A DNA stretch of 64,000 nt, from assembly GCA_963768165.1 (NCBI GenBank), contig CAVYHJ010000002.1, positions 1,054,001 through 1,118,000 of the forward strand, given 5' to 3'. Both the position numbers and the translations under genes were made by a program. Within the stretch, counting starts at the first letter, position 1, and each line of letters begins with the position of its first letter. This DNA comes from CAVYHJ01 sp963768165 [NCBI: uncultured bacterium]. GTDB taxonomy: Bacteria; UBP4; UBA4092. Below are positions 43,773 to 51,973 of the stretch, one piece after another. The notes below the pieces were generated by a model. That model was not told the origin of the DNA and made no database searches. It was given only the letters and a program-made list of their open reading frames with translations.

Positions 43773-44545
43773 GCACTCAACGATTAGATTGTGAAAAAGT
43801 GGTTAACCAGTATCTTCATTGGCTGAAAGATAATGTTTCTGTGCGAAATGTTCAAGGGGCTTGTGAAATTACCACACCATTCTTAGACCGTCACAATGAT
43901 TATATACAGATATTTGTTGAAAAAAATGGACCGGATTATATTCTTACTGATGATGGATATACCCTTGGTGATCTTAAGAGTAGCGGATTAACCATTACTC
44001 CTGAAAAAAGAAAAAAAACACTTCAAACAATAGTAAATGGATTTGGTGTACAGATAGACGATGGTGATAGACTTATTGTTAAAACAACAGCCGAAACCAT
44101 CGCACAAAAAAAACATAATCTAATCCAAACAATACTATCTGTTAATGATATGTTCGTAATGGCGGAAGAACGTGCTTTGCCACTATTTAAGGAGGATGTT
44201 GCAGCTTTTTTAGACGCTAAGGAAATTCGATATACTCCAAGTTTTCGTTTGTCAGGCAAGAGTGGTTTCGACCATACTTTTGATTTTTCCATACCTAAAA
44301 CAAGAAAACGTCCCGAAAGGATTCTAAGAGCAATAAATCAGTTAACAAAAGATGCGACAACCTCTTGTATTTTCTCTTTCCGTGACGTATTAGAAGTAAG
44401 AGATGACCAATTTGAGCCTTTTGTATTTGCAAATGACCAACAATCAAATGTCTCTAATGAGAATATAGGTGCATTAAAGAATTACGGAATACGGTGCGTT
44501 CCGTGGGGTGAACGCGATAACATTATTGATGATCTCGCAGCCTAA
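43769..44545 (+). CDS. DUF1828/DUF1829 domain protein
   Basis: A 258-residue protein. Residues ~20-110 carry the DUF1828 pattern (CEITTPFLDRHNDYIQIFVEKNGPDYILTDDGYTLGDL). Residues ~130-255 carry the DUF1829 pattern, with GFDHTFDFSIPKTRKRPERILRAINQLTK and an ending VPWGERDNIIDDLA. Both domains are of unknown function. DUF1828-type proteins are frequent in mobile or defence contexts, and the DUF1829 part has an endonuclease-like mix of acidic residues, though no catalytic set can be assigned. The start overlaps the upstream stop (ATGA), which supports co-translation. The upstream in-frame start at 43730 is not needed. Confidence 0.78.
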   Translation: MSTQRLDCEKVVNQYLHWLKDNVSVRNVQGACEITTPFLDRHNDYIQIFVEKNGPDYILTDDGYTLGDLKSSGLTITPEKRKKTLQTIVNGFGVQIDDGDRLIVKTTAETIAQKKHNLIQTILSVNDMFVMAEERALPLFKEDVAAFLDAKEIRYTPSFRLSGKSGFDHTFDFSIPKTRKRPERILRAINQLTKDATTSCIFSFRDVLEVRDDQFEPFVFANDQQSNVSNENIGALKNYGIRCVPWGERDNIIDDLAA

Positions 44546-44713
44546 TACTTTCTTTATATAGTACTTTCCATTTTATATGCCAAAGAAATAGTAATAACGA
44601 TAAGAAATTTCCCTACCCAATAATCTCTTGATTCGGTGATTAAATCTAGTTGACAACTAATCTCATCGTTACAATACTTTTCCCTTTCACTCAACAATAT
44701 TTTTTCACTATTC

Positions 44714-44722
44714 TGCTATAAT
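44714..44722 (+). promoter_or_regulatory. Extended -10 promoter for ruvCAB
   Basis: TGCTATAAT at 44714-44722, a perfect extended -10 element (TGnTATAAT), 33 bp before the TTG start of ruvC. No good -35 is seen, as is usual for this class. Confidence 0.55.
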
Positions 44723-44754
44723 CATGTCAATTAAAATAAAGAAGGGAATAAACC

Positions 44755-45249
44755 TTGCGTATCATGGGTATTGACCCCGGTTTGCAAATCACCGGGTATG
44801 GAATTGTAGACACGGCGTGCGACGGAATCCGCCTGGTGGAAGCCGGTTGTATTCGCACCAATATCAAAAACAAACTGGAAATACGTTTGAAAACCATCTT
44901 TGATGAATTATCCGATGCCCTCACTGAATTACAACCCGATGTGGTCTGCGTAGAAAACCTTTATTCTCATTACTCTCATCCCAAGACTGCGATTATTATG
45001 GCGCATGCCCGTGGAATCATGTATCTTGCGGCACAACAAAAAAATATTCCCTTGGTGCAATATTCCGCCACACAAATTAAAAAGTCCTTGACTGGATATG
45101 GCAGAGCCTCTAAAATACAAATCCAACGCATGGTGCAAAATGCTCTGCGATTAACCGTTCCGCCCAATCCGGTGGACGTGACCGACGCGCTGGCGGTTGC
45201 CTTGTGCCATTCGAATGTAATCAATCATAAAGTAGGAGTACTCCGTTGA
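44755..45249 (+). CDS. ruvC: Crossover junction endodeoxyribonuclease RuvC
   Basis: A 164-residue Holliday-junction resolvase. The four acidic catalytic positions are visible: Asp in MGIDPGLQITGYGIVD, Glu in VVCVENLYSHYSHPKTA, and two Asp in PVDVTDALAVALCH. The standard length is 155-175 residues. It starts at TTG with AGAAGGG eight bases upstream, and has the usual gene order ruvC-ruvA-ruvB. The stop overlaps the ruvA start (TTGA at 45246-45249). With RuvAB it resolves recombination intermediates. Confidence 0.97.
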   Translation: MRIMGIDPGLQITGYGIVDTACDGIRLVEAGCIRTNIKNKLEIRLKTIFDELSDALTELQPDVVCVENLYSHYSHPKTAIIMAHARGIMYLAAQQKNIPLVQYSATQIKKSLTGYGRASKIQIQRMVQNALRLTVPPNPVDVTDALAVALCHSNVINHKVGVLR

Positions 45250-45908
45250 TTAGTCAACTCACAGGAAAAATCGTTCAAGCGGAACGCCGGAAAAAAGACA
45301 GTATCGCTTTGTTGGATATTAACGGCATCGTCTATGAAATGTTTATTCCTAGCGGACTGGTCGAAGAAATCAAAGAAAAAATCAATAAGGCGAAACGCGA
45401 AAACATTGACGGCAAACTGACTTTCTTTACCGTGCATTATATCGAAGGGGGAATGGGCGGAGGACCTTTAACTCCCCGCCTTATCGGTTTCCTCGACCCT
45501 CTCGACCGTGATTTCTTTGAACTCTTTACCTCCGTCAGCGGGTTGGGAGTTCGCACTGCTCTTAAAGCGATGGTTGTTCCTATTAATGAAATCGCACGTG
45601 CCATTGAAAATGCCGATGAACTGCGCTTGGATGCTCTACCGGAAATTGGATTATCCACCGCCAAGAAAATTATTGCAGAACTTAAAGGCAAAATGGCGAA
45701 ATTTGCTCTGATGAAAGAATCCAAACCCCTGACCGCCAAATCACAAACCGAAATTGACCTTAAGGAAGAAGCGTTGATTGTCCTCACGCAATTGCAGTAT
45801 AGTAGGATGGAAGCCGAACGCATGATTGAAAAAGCGTTCGTGCGTAACAAGAAAATCAAAGACGCCGAGGAACTAATCGCCGAAGTATTTAAACAAACAA
45901 ATCCCTAA
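45246..45908 (+). CDS. ruvA: Holliday junction DNA-binding protein RuvA
   Basis: A 220-residue RuvA, slightly longer than the common 190-205. The OB-fold N-terminus MISQLTGKIVQAERRKKDSIALLDINGIVYEMFIP is followed by the helix-hairpin-helix pair (GLGVRTALKAM and LPEIGLSTAKKIIAELKGK) and the C-terminal domain that contacts RuvB (EALIVLTQLQYSRMEAERMIEKAF). It contains an insertion near residue 45-70 (NKAKRENIDGKLTFFTVHYIEGGMGGG). The TTG start overlaps the ruvC stop, with GGAG before it. It is separated from ruvB by 113 bp holding a large inverted repeat. Confidence 0.96.
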   Translation: MISQLTGKIVQAERRKKDSIALLDINGIVYEMFIPSGLVEEIKEKINKAKRENIDGKLTFFTVHYIEGGMGGGPLTPRLIGFLDPLDRDFFELFTSVSGLGVRTALKAMVVPINEIARAIENADELRLDALPEIGLSTAKKIIAELKGKMAKFALMKESKPLTAKSQTEIDLKEEALIVLTQLQYSRMEAERMIEKAFVRNKKIKDAEELIAEVFKQTNP

Positions 45909-45913
45909 ACCAA

Positions 45914-45995
45914 GTAGGGGCAGACCCCCGCATCTGCCCTAAAACACCTTAGCATATTTAATTTTGGAAGGGCAGACGCGGGGGTCTGCCCCTAC
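45914..45995. repeat. Inverted repeat with 26-bp arms between ruvA and ruvB
   Basis: The left arm begins GTAGGGGCAGACCCCCGC (45914) and the right arm ends in its reverse complement (45995), with one mismatch and a 30-nt loop. Each arm also folds on itself (GGCAGAC/GTCTGCC), giving a branched structure. It is GC-rich within an AT-rich region and looks like a dispersed palindromic element inserted in the operon. Confidence 0.85.
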
Positions 45996-46021
45996 AGTAT
46001 ATAAAAGATAAAAAATAATTT

Positions 46022-47056
46022 ATGACCAGAGAACGCATCGTCTCCGCCGCACCCCTAAGCGCGGAAGAAGAACAAATCAATATCACTCTCCGACCAGAGA
46101 AATTGTCGGAGTATATTGGACAAAAACAACTGGTTGAGAAATTAACCATTTCCTTGACAGCCGCTAAAAAGCGCGCGGAACCGTTGGAACATGTTCTCCT
46201 GCACGGTCCGCCGGGATTGGGGAAAACCACTCTCGCTCACATTATCGCTCATGAAATGGGTTCCAAATTGGTGGGCACCTCCGGCCCTGCTCTTGAACGC
46301 ACAGGAGACCTAATGGGACTTCTCACCAATCTCGATAAAGGGGATGTTCTGTTCATTGATGAAATCCACCGCCTGCCCAAGATTGTAGAAGAATTTTTGT
46401 ACCCTGCCATGGAAGATTTCAAAGTGGATTTTATTGTGGATAAAGGGATTTACGCCAAGACTCTCAACGTCCCTCTCAAACAATTTACCCTGGTGGGCGC
46501 TACCACGCGCGCAGGATTACTCTCCGCACCACTCCGGGAACGGTTTGGAATTTTCCATCACATTGATTTTTATCCTGAAGATGAAATCCGGGAAATTGTC
46601 GTTCGCTCCGGCAGTTTATTGAAAGCCAATCTGAATGATGATGCCTCTTATGAAATCGCTAAACGAGTTCGTGGAACTCCCCGTATTGCCAACCGGGTTC
46701 TCCGCCGGGTGAGAGATTATGCCGAAGTGAAAGCGGATGGGAAAATCACTCTCGACATTGCCAAAAAAGCCCTTGAAATGGAAGGGATAGATGACCACGG
46801 ACTTGATGACCTTGACCGTAAATTCCTAAGGATTATTATTGACCATTATGACGGCGGACCCGTCGGAATCGAAGCCATCGGTGCCACCCTCAATGAAGAA
46901 CTCGACACCCTGGTAGACATGGTTGAACCCTATTTACTCAAAATCGGTTTCCTCAAACGCACCCGCGCCGGTCGCAAAGCCGGTCTCTCCGCCTACAAAC
47001 ATCTCAACATCCAATCCGACAAACCCGCTCAATCAGGGTTGTTTGAAGAAGAGTAA
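46022..47056 (+). CDS. ruvB: Holliday junction branch-migration ATPase RuvB
   Basis: A 344-residue AAA+ motor. Walker A is [12 protein letters not shown] near residue 61, Walker B is [12 protein letters not shown] near residue 110, sensor I is [13 protein letters not shown], and the arginine/winged-helix region has [19 protein letters not shown] and [29 protein letters not shown]. It forms a hexamer on RuvA-bound junctions. The C-terminal tail ([20 protein letters not shown]) is repeated, in frame, at the end of hepT 1.2 kb downstream. The length is normal. Confidence 0.97.
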   Translation: MTRERIVSAAPLSAEEEQINITLRPEKLSEYIGQKQLVEKLTISLTAAKKRAEPLEHVLLHGPPGLGKTTLAHIIAHEMGSKLVGTSGPALERTGDLMGLLTNLDKGDVLFIDEIHRLPKIVEEFLYPAMEDFKVDFIVDKGIYAKTLNVPLKQFTLVGATTRAGLLSAPLRERFGIFHHIDFYPEDEIREIVVRSGSLLKANLNDDASYEIAKRVRGTPRIANRVLRRVRDYAEVKADGKITLDIAKKALEMEGIDDHGLDDLDRKFLRIIIDHYDGGPVGIEAIGATLNEELDTLVDMVEPYLLKIGFLKRTRAGRKAGLSAYKHLNIQSDKPAQSGLFEEE

Positions 47057-47059
47057 CAT
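46993..47059 (+). repeat. 67-bp direct repeat, left copy (ruvB 3' end)
   Basis: Matches 48243-48309 at 61 of 67 positions. It covers the last 20 ruvB codons, the stop codon and CAT. Five of the six differences keep the amino acid (the sixth is Ala/Thr). Confidence 0.95.
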
Positions 47060-47369
47060 GACTCATACTACTCATTCTGTAAATAATATTCCTATCCGAT
47101 TGACGGATGAACGCTGGAATCACATTGTGGAAAACCATGACGATATGGCAGGATACTACTATGATGTGTTAGAGTCAGTAAGCAACCCAACTTGGGTTAT
47201 GGAAGGTGACCAAGATGATTTATGGGCGGTAAAATTGATTTCCAAGACAAAAGCAATACTTGTCATCTTTAAAGAAGATAAAGAGATTAATGATGGATTC
47301 ATTATCACAGCCTTCATCACAACAAAATTAAACAAGGTATTGAAAAGGAAATTTATATGGCAGCCGTAG
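47058..47369 (+). CDS. Putative nuclease-fold toxin-like protein (PBECR/DUF4258-like)
   Basis: A 103-residue soluble protein. The pattern IPIRLTDERWNHIVENHDDMAGYYYDVLESVSNPTWV, then DLWAVKLISKTKAILVIFKED and GFIITAFITTK, resembles the small BECR-type RNase-fold families that occur in phages and toxin-antitoxin loci. A histidine in the first helix and a terminal Thr/Lys set could be active-site residues. The ATG lies one base after the ruvB stop codon. It overlaps the DUF2283 gene by 13 bp, an arrangement suggesting a toxin with its partner. Identification is tentative. Confidence 0.55.
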   Translation: MTHTTHSVNNIPIRLTDERWNHIVENHDDMAGYYYDVLESVSNPTWVMEGDQDDLWAVKLISKTKAILVIFKEDKEINDGFIITAFITTKLNKVLKRKFIWQP

Positions 47370-47593
47370 CAGTAAAAGAAATCTTTCAAGCACTACCGCA
47401 TATCAAGAAAACAGGCGCAAAACATCTTTGGTTTGATTTTGATGAAAAAGCCGACGTCCTCTATATCAGCCTGGAACGACCGCAAAATGCCACAGATACC
47501 GACATTTTAGACGATGGAATTTTTCTCCGAATGCGCGGTAAAAAAGTGGTGGGTATTACGGTCACAAATTATAGCAAAAAGTTTATGGATTAA
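47357..47593 (+). CDS. DUF2283 protein, probable antitoxin-like partner
   Basis: A 78-residue protein with the DUF2283 core: WFDFDEKADVLYISLERPQNATDTDILDDGIFLRMRGKKVVGITVTNYSKKF. DUF2283 proteins are small, of unknown function, and commonly sit next to DUF4258/BECR-type toxins, so an antitoxin role is plausible. AAAGGA upstream gives a good ribosome site despite the 13-bp overlap with the preceding gene. It is co-transcribed with it. Confidence 0.75.
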   Translation: MAAVAVKEIFQALPHIKKTGAKHLWFDFDEKADVLYISLERPQNATDTDILDDGIFLRMRGKKVVGITVTNYSKKFMD

Positions 47594-47635
47594 TATCATA
47601 TACTTGTGCTAAAGTTGTGGGTTAAAATAGCCTAT

Positions 47636-47923
47636 ATGCAAAATTCCATTCAACAAATTAAACGCCGCATTCTGCCAATACTAAAACGCAATGGCGTACG
47701 CCGAGCAGGATTATTCGGTTCTATCGCACGGGGACAAAATCATCGGAAAAGCGATATTGATCTCTTAGTGGAATTAAAAAAAGATTTTAGTTTGCTGGAT
47801 TTTGTAGGTCTAAAGTTGGAACTGGAAGAAAAATTACATCTTAAAGTAGACCTGGTAGAATACGATTGTATCAAGCCTTTTCTGCGTAAAAACATACTTG
47901 AACAACAAATCCCCATCCTGTGA
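47636..47923 (+). CDS. mntA: MntA-type minimal nucleotidyltransferase antitoxin
   Basis: A 95-residue protein of the MNT family. The active-site signature is [22 protein letters not shown] (GS followed by DxD). In the characterised HepT/MntA systems this enzyme transfers AMP groups from ATP to a tyrosine of HepT and neutralises it. I start at the ATG at 47636, since the longer frame from 47606 has no ribosome site. Its stop overlaps the hepT GTG start (GTGA, 47920-47923), the usual coupled arrangement. Confidence 0.9.
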   Translation: MQNSIQQIKRRILPILKRNGVRRAGLFGSIARGQNHRKSDIDLLVELKKDFSLLDFVGLKLELEEKLHLKVDLVEYDCIKPFLRKNILEQQIPIL

Positions 47924-48306
47924 AACGCGATATTCGGTTATATACGGAAGATATCCTCGAAAGTATTGGCAAAATCCAGAAATATACTCGAAATGTCCGT
48001 AAAAAGGAATTCTTATCAAATGACCAATTACAAGATTCCGTTCTCAGACGTTTGGAAATCATTGGAGAAGCCGTTAAGAATATTCCAGAAGATATCCGGG
48101 AACAATGTCCCGATATCCCTTGGAAGAAAATTGCCGGACTGAGAGATGTTTTAATTCACGAATACTTCGGCGTAAACCTTGAACGAGCGTGGATGGTGGC
48201 AAAGAAAGATTTGCCTGATTTACAAAAGAAAATAAAACACATCTACAAACATCTCAACATCCAATCCGACAAACCCACTCAATCGGGATTGTTTGAGGAG
48301 GAATAA
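47920..48306 (+). CDS. hepT: HepT-type HEPN RNase toxin with a RuvB-derived C-terminal tail
   Basis: A 128-residue HEPN-fold toxin starting at GTG. The RNase motif R-x4-H is present in [14 protein letters not shown], and the Tyr in that stretch is the expected AMP-acceptor. Normal HepT proteins end near [12 protein letters not shown]; here the frame runs on for 21 residues as [20 protein letters not shown], the RuvB C-terminus. The fusion joins exactly at the 67-bp repeat, which shows that the cassette was inserted into the ruvB end. Whether the tail alters activity or MntA control is unknown. Confidence 0.88.
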   Translation: MKRDIRLYTEDILESIGKIQKYTRNVRKKEFLSNDQLQDSVLRRLEIIGEAVKNIPEDIREQCPDIPWKKIAGLRDVLIHEYFGVNLERAWMVAKKDLPDLQKKIKHIYKHLNIQSDKPTQSGLFEEE

Positions 48307-48309
48307 CAT
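48243..48309 (+). repeat. 67-bp direct repeat, right copy (ruvB 3' end fused to hepT)
   Basis: The second copy of the ruvB tail with stop codon and CAT, 61/67 identical to 46993-47059 and in frame with hepT. No further similarity is visible beyond either end. Confidence 0.95.
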
Positions 48310-48370
48310 ATATCAGGAATAGGTTAAGCAAAAAATGCCTATGCATCTTTAAACTGCAAAAACGTACCTC

Positions 48371-48401
48371 TTGACACTTTTCCCCCTCCTTCTGGTATCA
48401 T
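48371..48401 (+). promoter_or_regulatory. Candidate promoter for the ankyrin/DUF1566 gene
   Basis: A perfect TTGACA at 48371-48376 and TATCAT at 48396-48401, but with a 19-bp spacer, longer than ideal. It lies 83 bp before the ATG at 48484. Confidence 0.4.
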
Positions 48402-48483
48402 ATACCGCAATGATATGCGAGACTAGAAATCAATTCACCCGCGACTCCGAAGCCGTAAGTCTATTCCAAGGAATAACCCATTT

Positions 48484-50109
48484 ATGAGTAACATAATGTC
48501 GAGGCTGTTCAGTTCAAAATGCACCGCCTGTGGTGCTAATGTGAAAGATCCTGTGCTCGCACCTGTGGTGGCGGGGTTGGGCCGAAAAGCAAAGGTATGC
48601 CGGTCTTGCGCCGATGGATTCCGAGGGGGAGACACCGCACTGATCAAAGCTTCCTACGGCAGTGACGAGGACGTAGTGCAAACTGTGAAATCGCTACTCA
48701 CCAAGGGAGCTGACGTTAATACCAGAGATGAAAACGGTGGAACCGCGCTTATGGTGGCATCTTGGTACGGTAACTTGGCGTTGGCAAAATTACTGATAGC
48801 AAATGGCGCGGACATCAACGCCATGATGGATGACGGTACAACCGCGTTGATTGAGACATCTAGGCGTGGTGCAAGCAGAGAATTGGCGAAGTTCTTGCTC
48901 GCCAATGGTGCCAACCCGAATGTTAGGTACAAAGGCCAAGGTGACAATCGGTATGCTATCATCAAGGTGGGTACAACCCCTCTTTTGATGTGGGCCTCCT
49001 TCGAAGGCACTAGCGACATATGTAAAGCACTTCTCAAAAGGGGAGCCGACGTTAACGCCAGAGATGACCAAGACAGGGACGCGCTAATGTTAGCTTCCAA
49101 GAATCGGGATAGCGAGCTAATGCAGCTGTTGCGCGCTAGAGGGGCCAGTGGGGCTGCCGAAGCAGAAGCTGAGGCAAGACAAAAACGTCACGACGCAGAA
49201 GTTGCTAAGGAAGCAGAAGCCTATAGAAAACGTCGTGACGCGGAACTTGCCGCGGAACTTGCCGAGGCAAAACGTCTCGAAGCAGAAGCTATAGCAAAAG
49301 GTGATCTATTGCCGCGTACGTCGGAGCCAACGGTATCCGGAGATCAGAGCGAAGGAACTTTCCGCGCTGTAGGCCTGACGTGGCAGTTAGATCCGGCACT
49401 TAGCGAAATGTACTTGGAAGATGCGGAGAGCTACGCTGCCAAACTCACACTCGCGGGAGGTAGTTGGCGGTTACCAACGGTGCACGAATTGGATGCCCTA
49501 TACAAAGCAAAGATTTTATCTCCTGTCATTGTTTCTTATCCCGGGATGAATAAAGGCTGGTACTGGTCGGGGTCACCTCATCCTGATGGCAACACTTTTT
49601 GTGTCAACTTCAAAAATGGATCGGTCGCTGGCAACGTCAATGGCAAAGCCATCAGTGTTCGTTGTGTAATTCGTGACGCCGCAAAAACGGAAGCATCACA
49701 AGGCACAAAGCAGGCAAATTTGGCGCAGAAGCCGCCCAAGGTTGCGGTAGCCGGAGAGCAGAGCGAACGAACATTCTTCGCAGCGGGCCTCACGTGGCAG
49801 TTGGATCCAGCACCTTGGAAAATGGACTGGGAAGATGCGAAGAGCTATGCCGCCAGGCTCACACTCGCAGGAGGTGGTTGGCGGTTGCCAACGGTGAGAG
49901 AATTGGAAACCTTGTACCAAGCAACACTGTCGTCTCCGACCATTGCTGCTTACCTTGAGATGGATGAAGGTTGGTATTGGTCGGCGTCGCCGAGTGAGTC
50001 TGATCCGACAAGATACATCTGGGGCGTCAACTTCAGTACAAAAAGGGGTGGCGAAGTCACAGGCCACGACACCACCTGTACCGAAGCGGTCCGTTGTGTG
50101 AGGACATAG
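48484..50109 (+). CDS. Zinc-ribbon/ankyrin-repeat protein with two DUF1566 domains
   Basis: A 541-residue modular protein. N-terminal cysteine pairs (CTACG and CRSC, ~12-40) form a probable zinc ribbon, followed by four to five ankyrin repeats (~50-220; e.g. GTALMVASWYGNLALAKLLIANGADIN). Then come an Ala/Glu/Arg-rich coiled coil (~222-280) and two DUF1566 (Lcl-type) domains (~290-400 and ~420-541) with WRLPTVHELDALYK, YWSGSPHPDG and FKNGSVAGNVNG...VRCV. There is no signal peptide, so it may be cytosolic. The gene is richer in GC than its neighbours and uses different codons, a sign of recent transfer. Its function is unknown; binding roles are likely. Confidence 0.8.
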   Translation: MSNIMSRLFSSKCTACGANVKDPVLAPVVAGLGRKAKVCRSCADGFRGGDTALIKASYGSDEDVVQTVKSLLTKGADVNTRDENGGTALMVASWYGNLALAKLLIANGADINAMMDDGTTALIETSRRGASRELAKFLLANGANPNVRYKGQGDNRYAIIKVGTTPLLMWASFEGTSDICKALLKRGADVNARDDQDRDALMLASKNRDSELMQLLRARGASGAAEAEAEARQKRHDAEVAKEAEAYRKRRDAELAAELAEAKRLEAEAIAKGDLLPRTSEPTVSGDQSEGTFRAVGLTWQLDPALSEMYLEDAESYAAKLTLAGGSWRLPTVHELDALYKAKILSPVIVSYPGMNKGWYWSGSPHPDGNTFCVNFKNGSVAGNVNGKAISVRCVIRDAAKTEASQGTKQANLAQKPPKVAVAGEQSERTFFAAGLTWQLDPAPWKMDWEDAKSYAARLTLAGGGWRLPTVRELETLYQATLSSPTIAAYLEMDEGWYWSASPSESDPTRYIWGVNFSTKRGGEVTGHDTTCTEAVRCVRT

Positions 50110-50134
50110 ATGCCCGCTGAAAAGCATGGCGATC

Positions 50135-50174
50135 CCAATCGAGGTCACATAAGCTCAGTCGGTTGGCTTTTTTT
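50135..50174 (+). terminator. Candidate intrinsic terminator after the ankyrin/DUF1566 gene
   Basis: CCAATCGA and TCGGTTGG can pair (one G-T), with a 16-nt loop, followed by a C and seven Ts. The loop is longer than usual. Confidence 0.5.
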
Positions 50175-50386
50175 ATACGTAAAGAATTTAAGTGCTCTTT
50201 ATGGTATTCCCGAAGATTCCATTTGAACGATAGAAATAAAGATAGCATCTATTTTCCTCGATTCCTCCGCATTACTTTTCTATAGCTTTGTCTTTTTTCG
50301 ATTCTCTCTATAAAAGAAGATATGTATTAGTTGTCAGTCCTTGTGATGTGTGATAAATTTTATAATTAAGAGGTAAATAATAGGTG

Positions 50387-51973
50387 ATGGCAGAACAGAC
50401 AATTTCATGGGGTGAATTATTATTCCAACATGCCCGGAATACACCCGGAAAGACCGCGATTATTGCTCCCCCGCACCGGATTTCCTATCAGGACTTGGAG
50501 AAACAGGTCAACCGGTTGTGTAACTGGTTATTGGAAAACGAGTTGCAAAAGGGAGACCGTCTGGCGGTTATTTGCGACAAGAGCCCTCAATTTATTATTG
50601 CCTTTTTGGCATGTCTAAAGACTGGTATTATTTTTACCCCGTTGAATTTCCGCACCCCGCCGGCGGAAATGGAATTTGTTTTAAAACTCACGACTCCCAA
50701 ACTCTTACTGGCGGATGTGGAATATTTGATGGAATATTACGATGTACTTGAATCCGTATTTCCCATTTATAACCGTTTAATAAACAGCCACATGCGGAGT
50801 TTTGGTCCCCGCTGGATCGATGTGATTGATAAATCATCGGACAAGGAACCTGCTGTTTCGGTCTCCAACGACGATGTCGTTTATCTCAATTTCACATCAG
50901 GAAGTACGGGTTCACCAAAATGCGCTTTAACCACGGGAGCGAATCTTTATTGGAATACGCGGGCGGCAGTGGAGACCTTGGGACTGACCCAAGACGATGT
51001 GCACTTTTCCATGTTTCCGGTGTATGGCCATCCCCATGAATTGTTATGCCGGGCGATTTACCTCGGTGGGACAATGGTGTTGCAAGATCAGTTATCCCCG
51101 AAAACCATCGCACGGATTTTATCAGAACACAAAGTCACGCTTTTCATGGCAGTACCTAGTTTGATTGATATGCTGGTGTCGGTGATGGAGGACGAAAAAA
51201 GCGAATTGGATTTCTCGAATTTGCGGATGTTGGAAGCGGGAGGAATGCACTCGACGGACGGATTGACGGCACGAATTCGTAAAACCTTTAAGAAATATGG
51301 AACCTTATTTTTACCCGTGTGGGGTAGCACGGAAACAGCGGGGATTGCTCTGGCCTCCCTAGTCGAAGGGGAGCGGCCAATGGGGTCGGTTGGAAAACCG
51401 CTAAAATATTATGAAACGAAAATCGTGGATGAGGATGGAAATGAATGTTTACCCGGGGAAGTCGGTGAATTGGTTGTGCGGGGTCCGGGAGTTGTAAAGG
51501 AATATATGAATGATTCTGAAGAAACCGCGCGGGCGTTTTGGGATGGCTGGTATCATACGTCCGATTTGATGAAATGTGACGAGAATGGGTTTTATTATTT
51601 CGTGTATCGGCGGCAGGGGATGATGAAAGTCGCCGGGATGAAAGTGTCTCCGCAGGAAATAGATAATGTGTTATCCCTCCATCCCAAAATCAAGGAAGCG
51701 ATTTGTGTCCCGGCGTATGACCAATTACGCGGGGAAATCCCTAAAGCCATTGTCGTATTGAAACCCAATGAACACATCACTCCACAGACAATCAAGAAAT
51801 ATTGCCGGGAACATCTAGCAGAATATAAAGTGCCGCGCGCCGTCGAATTCTGGCCTTACCTGCCCAAAACCGCCACTGGTAAAATCGACCATAAAAAAAT
51901 CAAACAGATGGTATTGGACGGAAAGAGACCCATGCCGAAACCAAAGTCTCCACAGCCTGCGGGAATGTTATAA
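50387..51973 (+). CDS. AMP-binding acyl-CoA synthetase/ligase
   Basis: A 528-residue adenylate-forming enzyme that activates a carboxylic acid with ATP and CoA. The P-loop-like motif YLNFTSGSTGSPK is near residue 167, the substrate region LPVWGSTETAGIAL near 305, the hinge/Asp motif GWYHTSDLMK near 385, KVAGMKVSPQEIDNVL after it, and the catalytic lysine PKTATGKIDHKK near 500. The full length is standard. The acid substrate is not evident (medium-chain, aryl or benzoate-like). The GTG three bases earlier could also start translation; I choose ATG. It stands in its own transcription unit. Confidence 0.92.
   Translation: MAEQTISWGELLFQHARNTPGKTAIIAPPHRISYQDLEKQVNRLCNWLLENELQKGDRLAVICDKSPQFIIAFLACLKTGIIFTPLNFRTPPAEMEFVLKLTTPKLLLADVEYLMEYYDVLESVFPIYNRLINSHMRSFGPRWIDVIDKSSDKEPAVSVSNDDVVYLNFTSGSTGSPKCALTTGANLYWNTRAAVETLGLTQDDVHFSMFPVYGHPHELLCRAIYLGGTMVLQDQLSPKTIARILSEHKVTLFMAVPSLIDMLVSVMEDEKSELDFSNLRMLEAGGMHSTDGLTARIRKTFKKYGTLFLPVWGSTETAGIALASLVEGERPMGSVGKPLKYYETKIVDEDGNECLPGEVGELVVRGPGVVKEYMNDSEETARAFWDGWYHTSDLMKCDENGFYYFVYRRQGMMKVAGMKVSPQEIDNVLSLHPKIKEAICVPAYDQLRGEIPKAIVVLKPNEHITPQTIKKYCREHLAEYKVPRAVEFWPYLPKTATGKIDHKKIKQMVLDGKRPMPKPKSPQPAGML

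Larger units (their letters stand above)
47057..48242 (+). mobile_element. Toxin-antitoxin-like cassette inserted at the ruvB 3' end
   Basis: About 1.2 kb with four small genes (nuclease-like, DUF2283, mntA, hepT) lying between two copies of the ruvB 3' end. No integrase or transposase is present. The arrangement resembles site-specific insertion into a gene end, or homologous capture with a heterologous ruvB tail. The mechanism is inferred. Confidence 0.5.
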
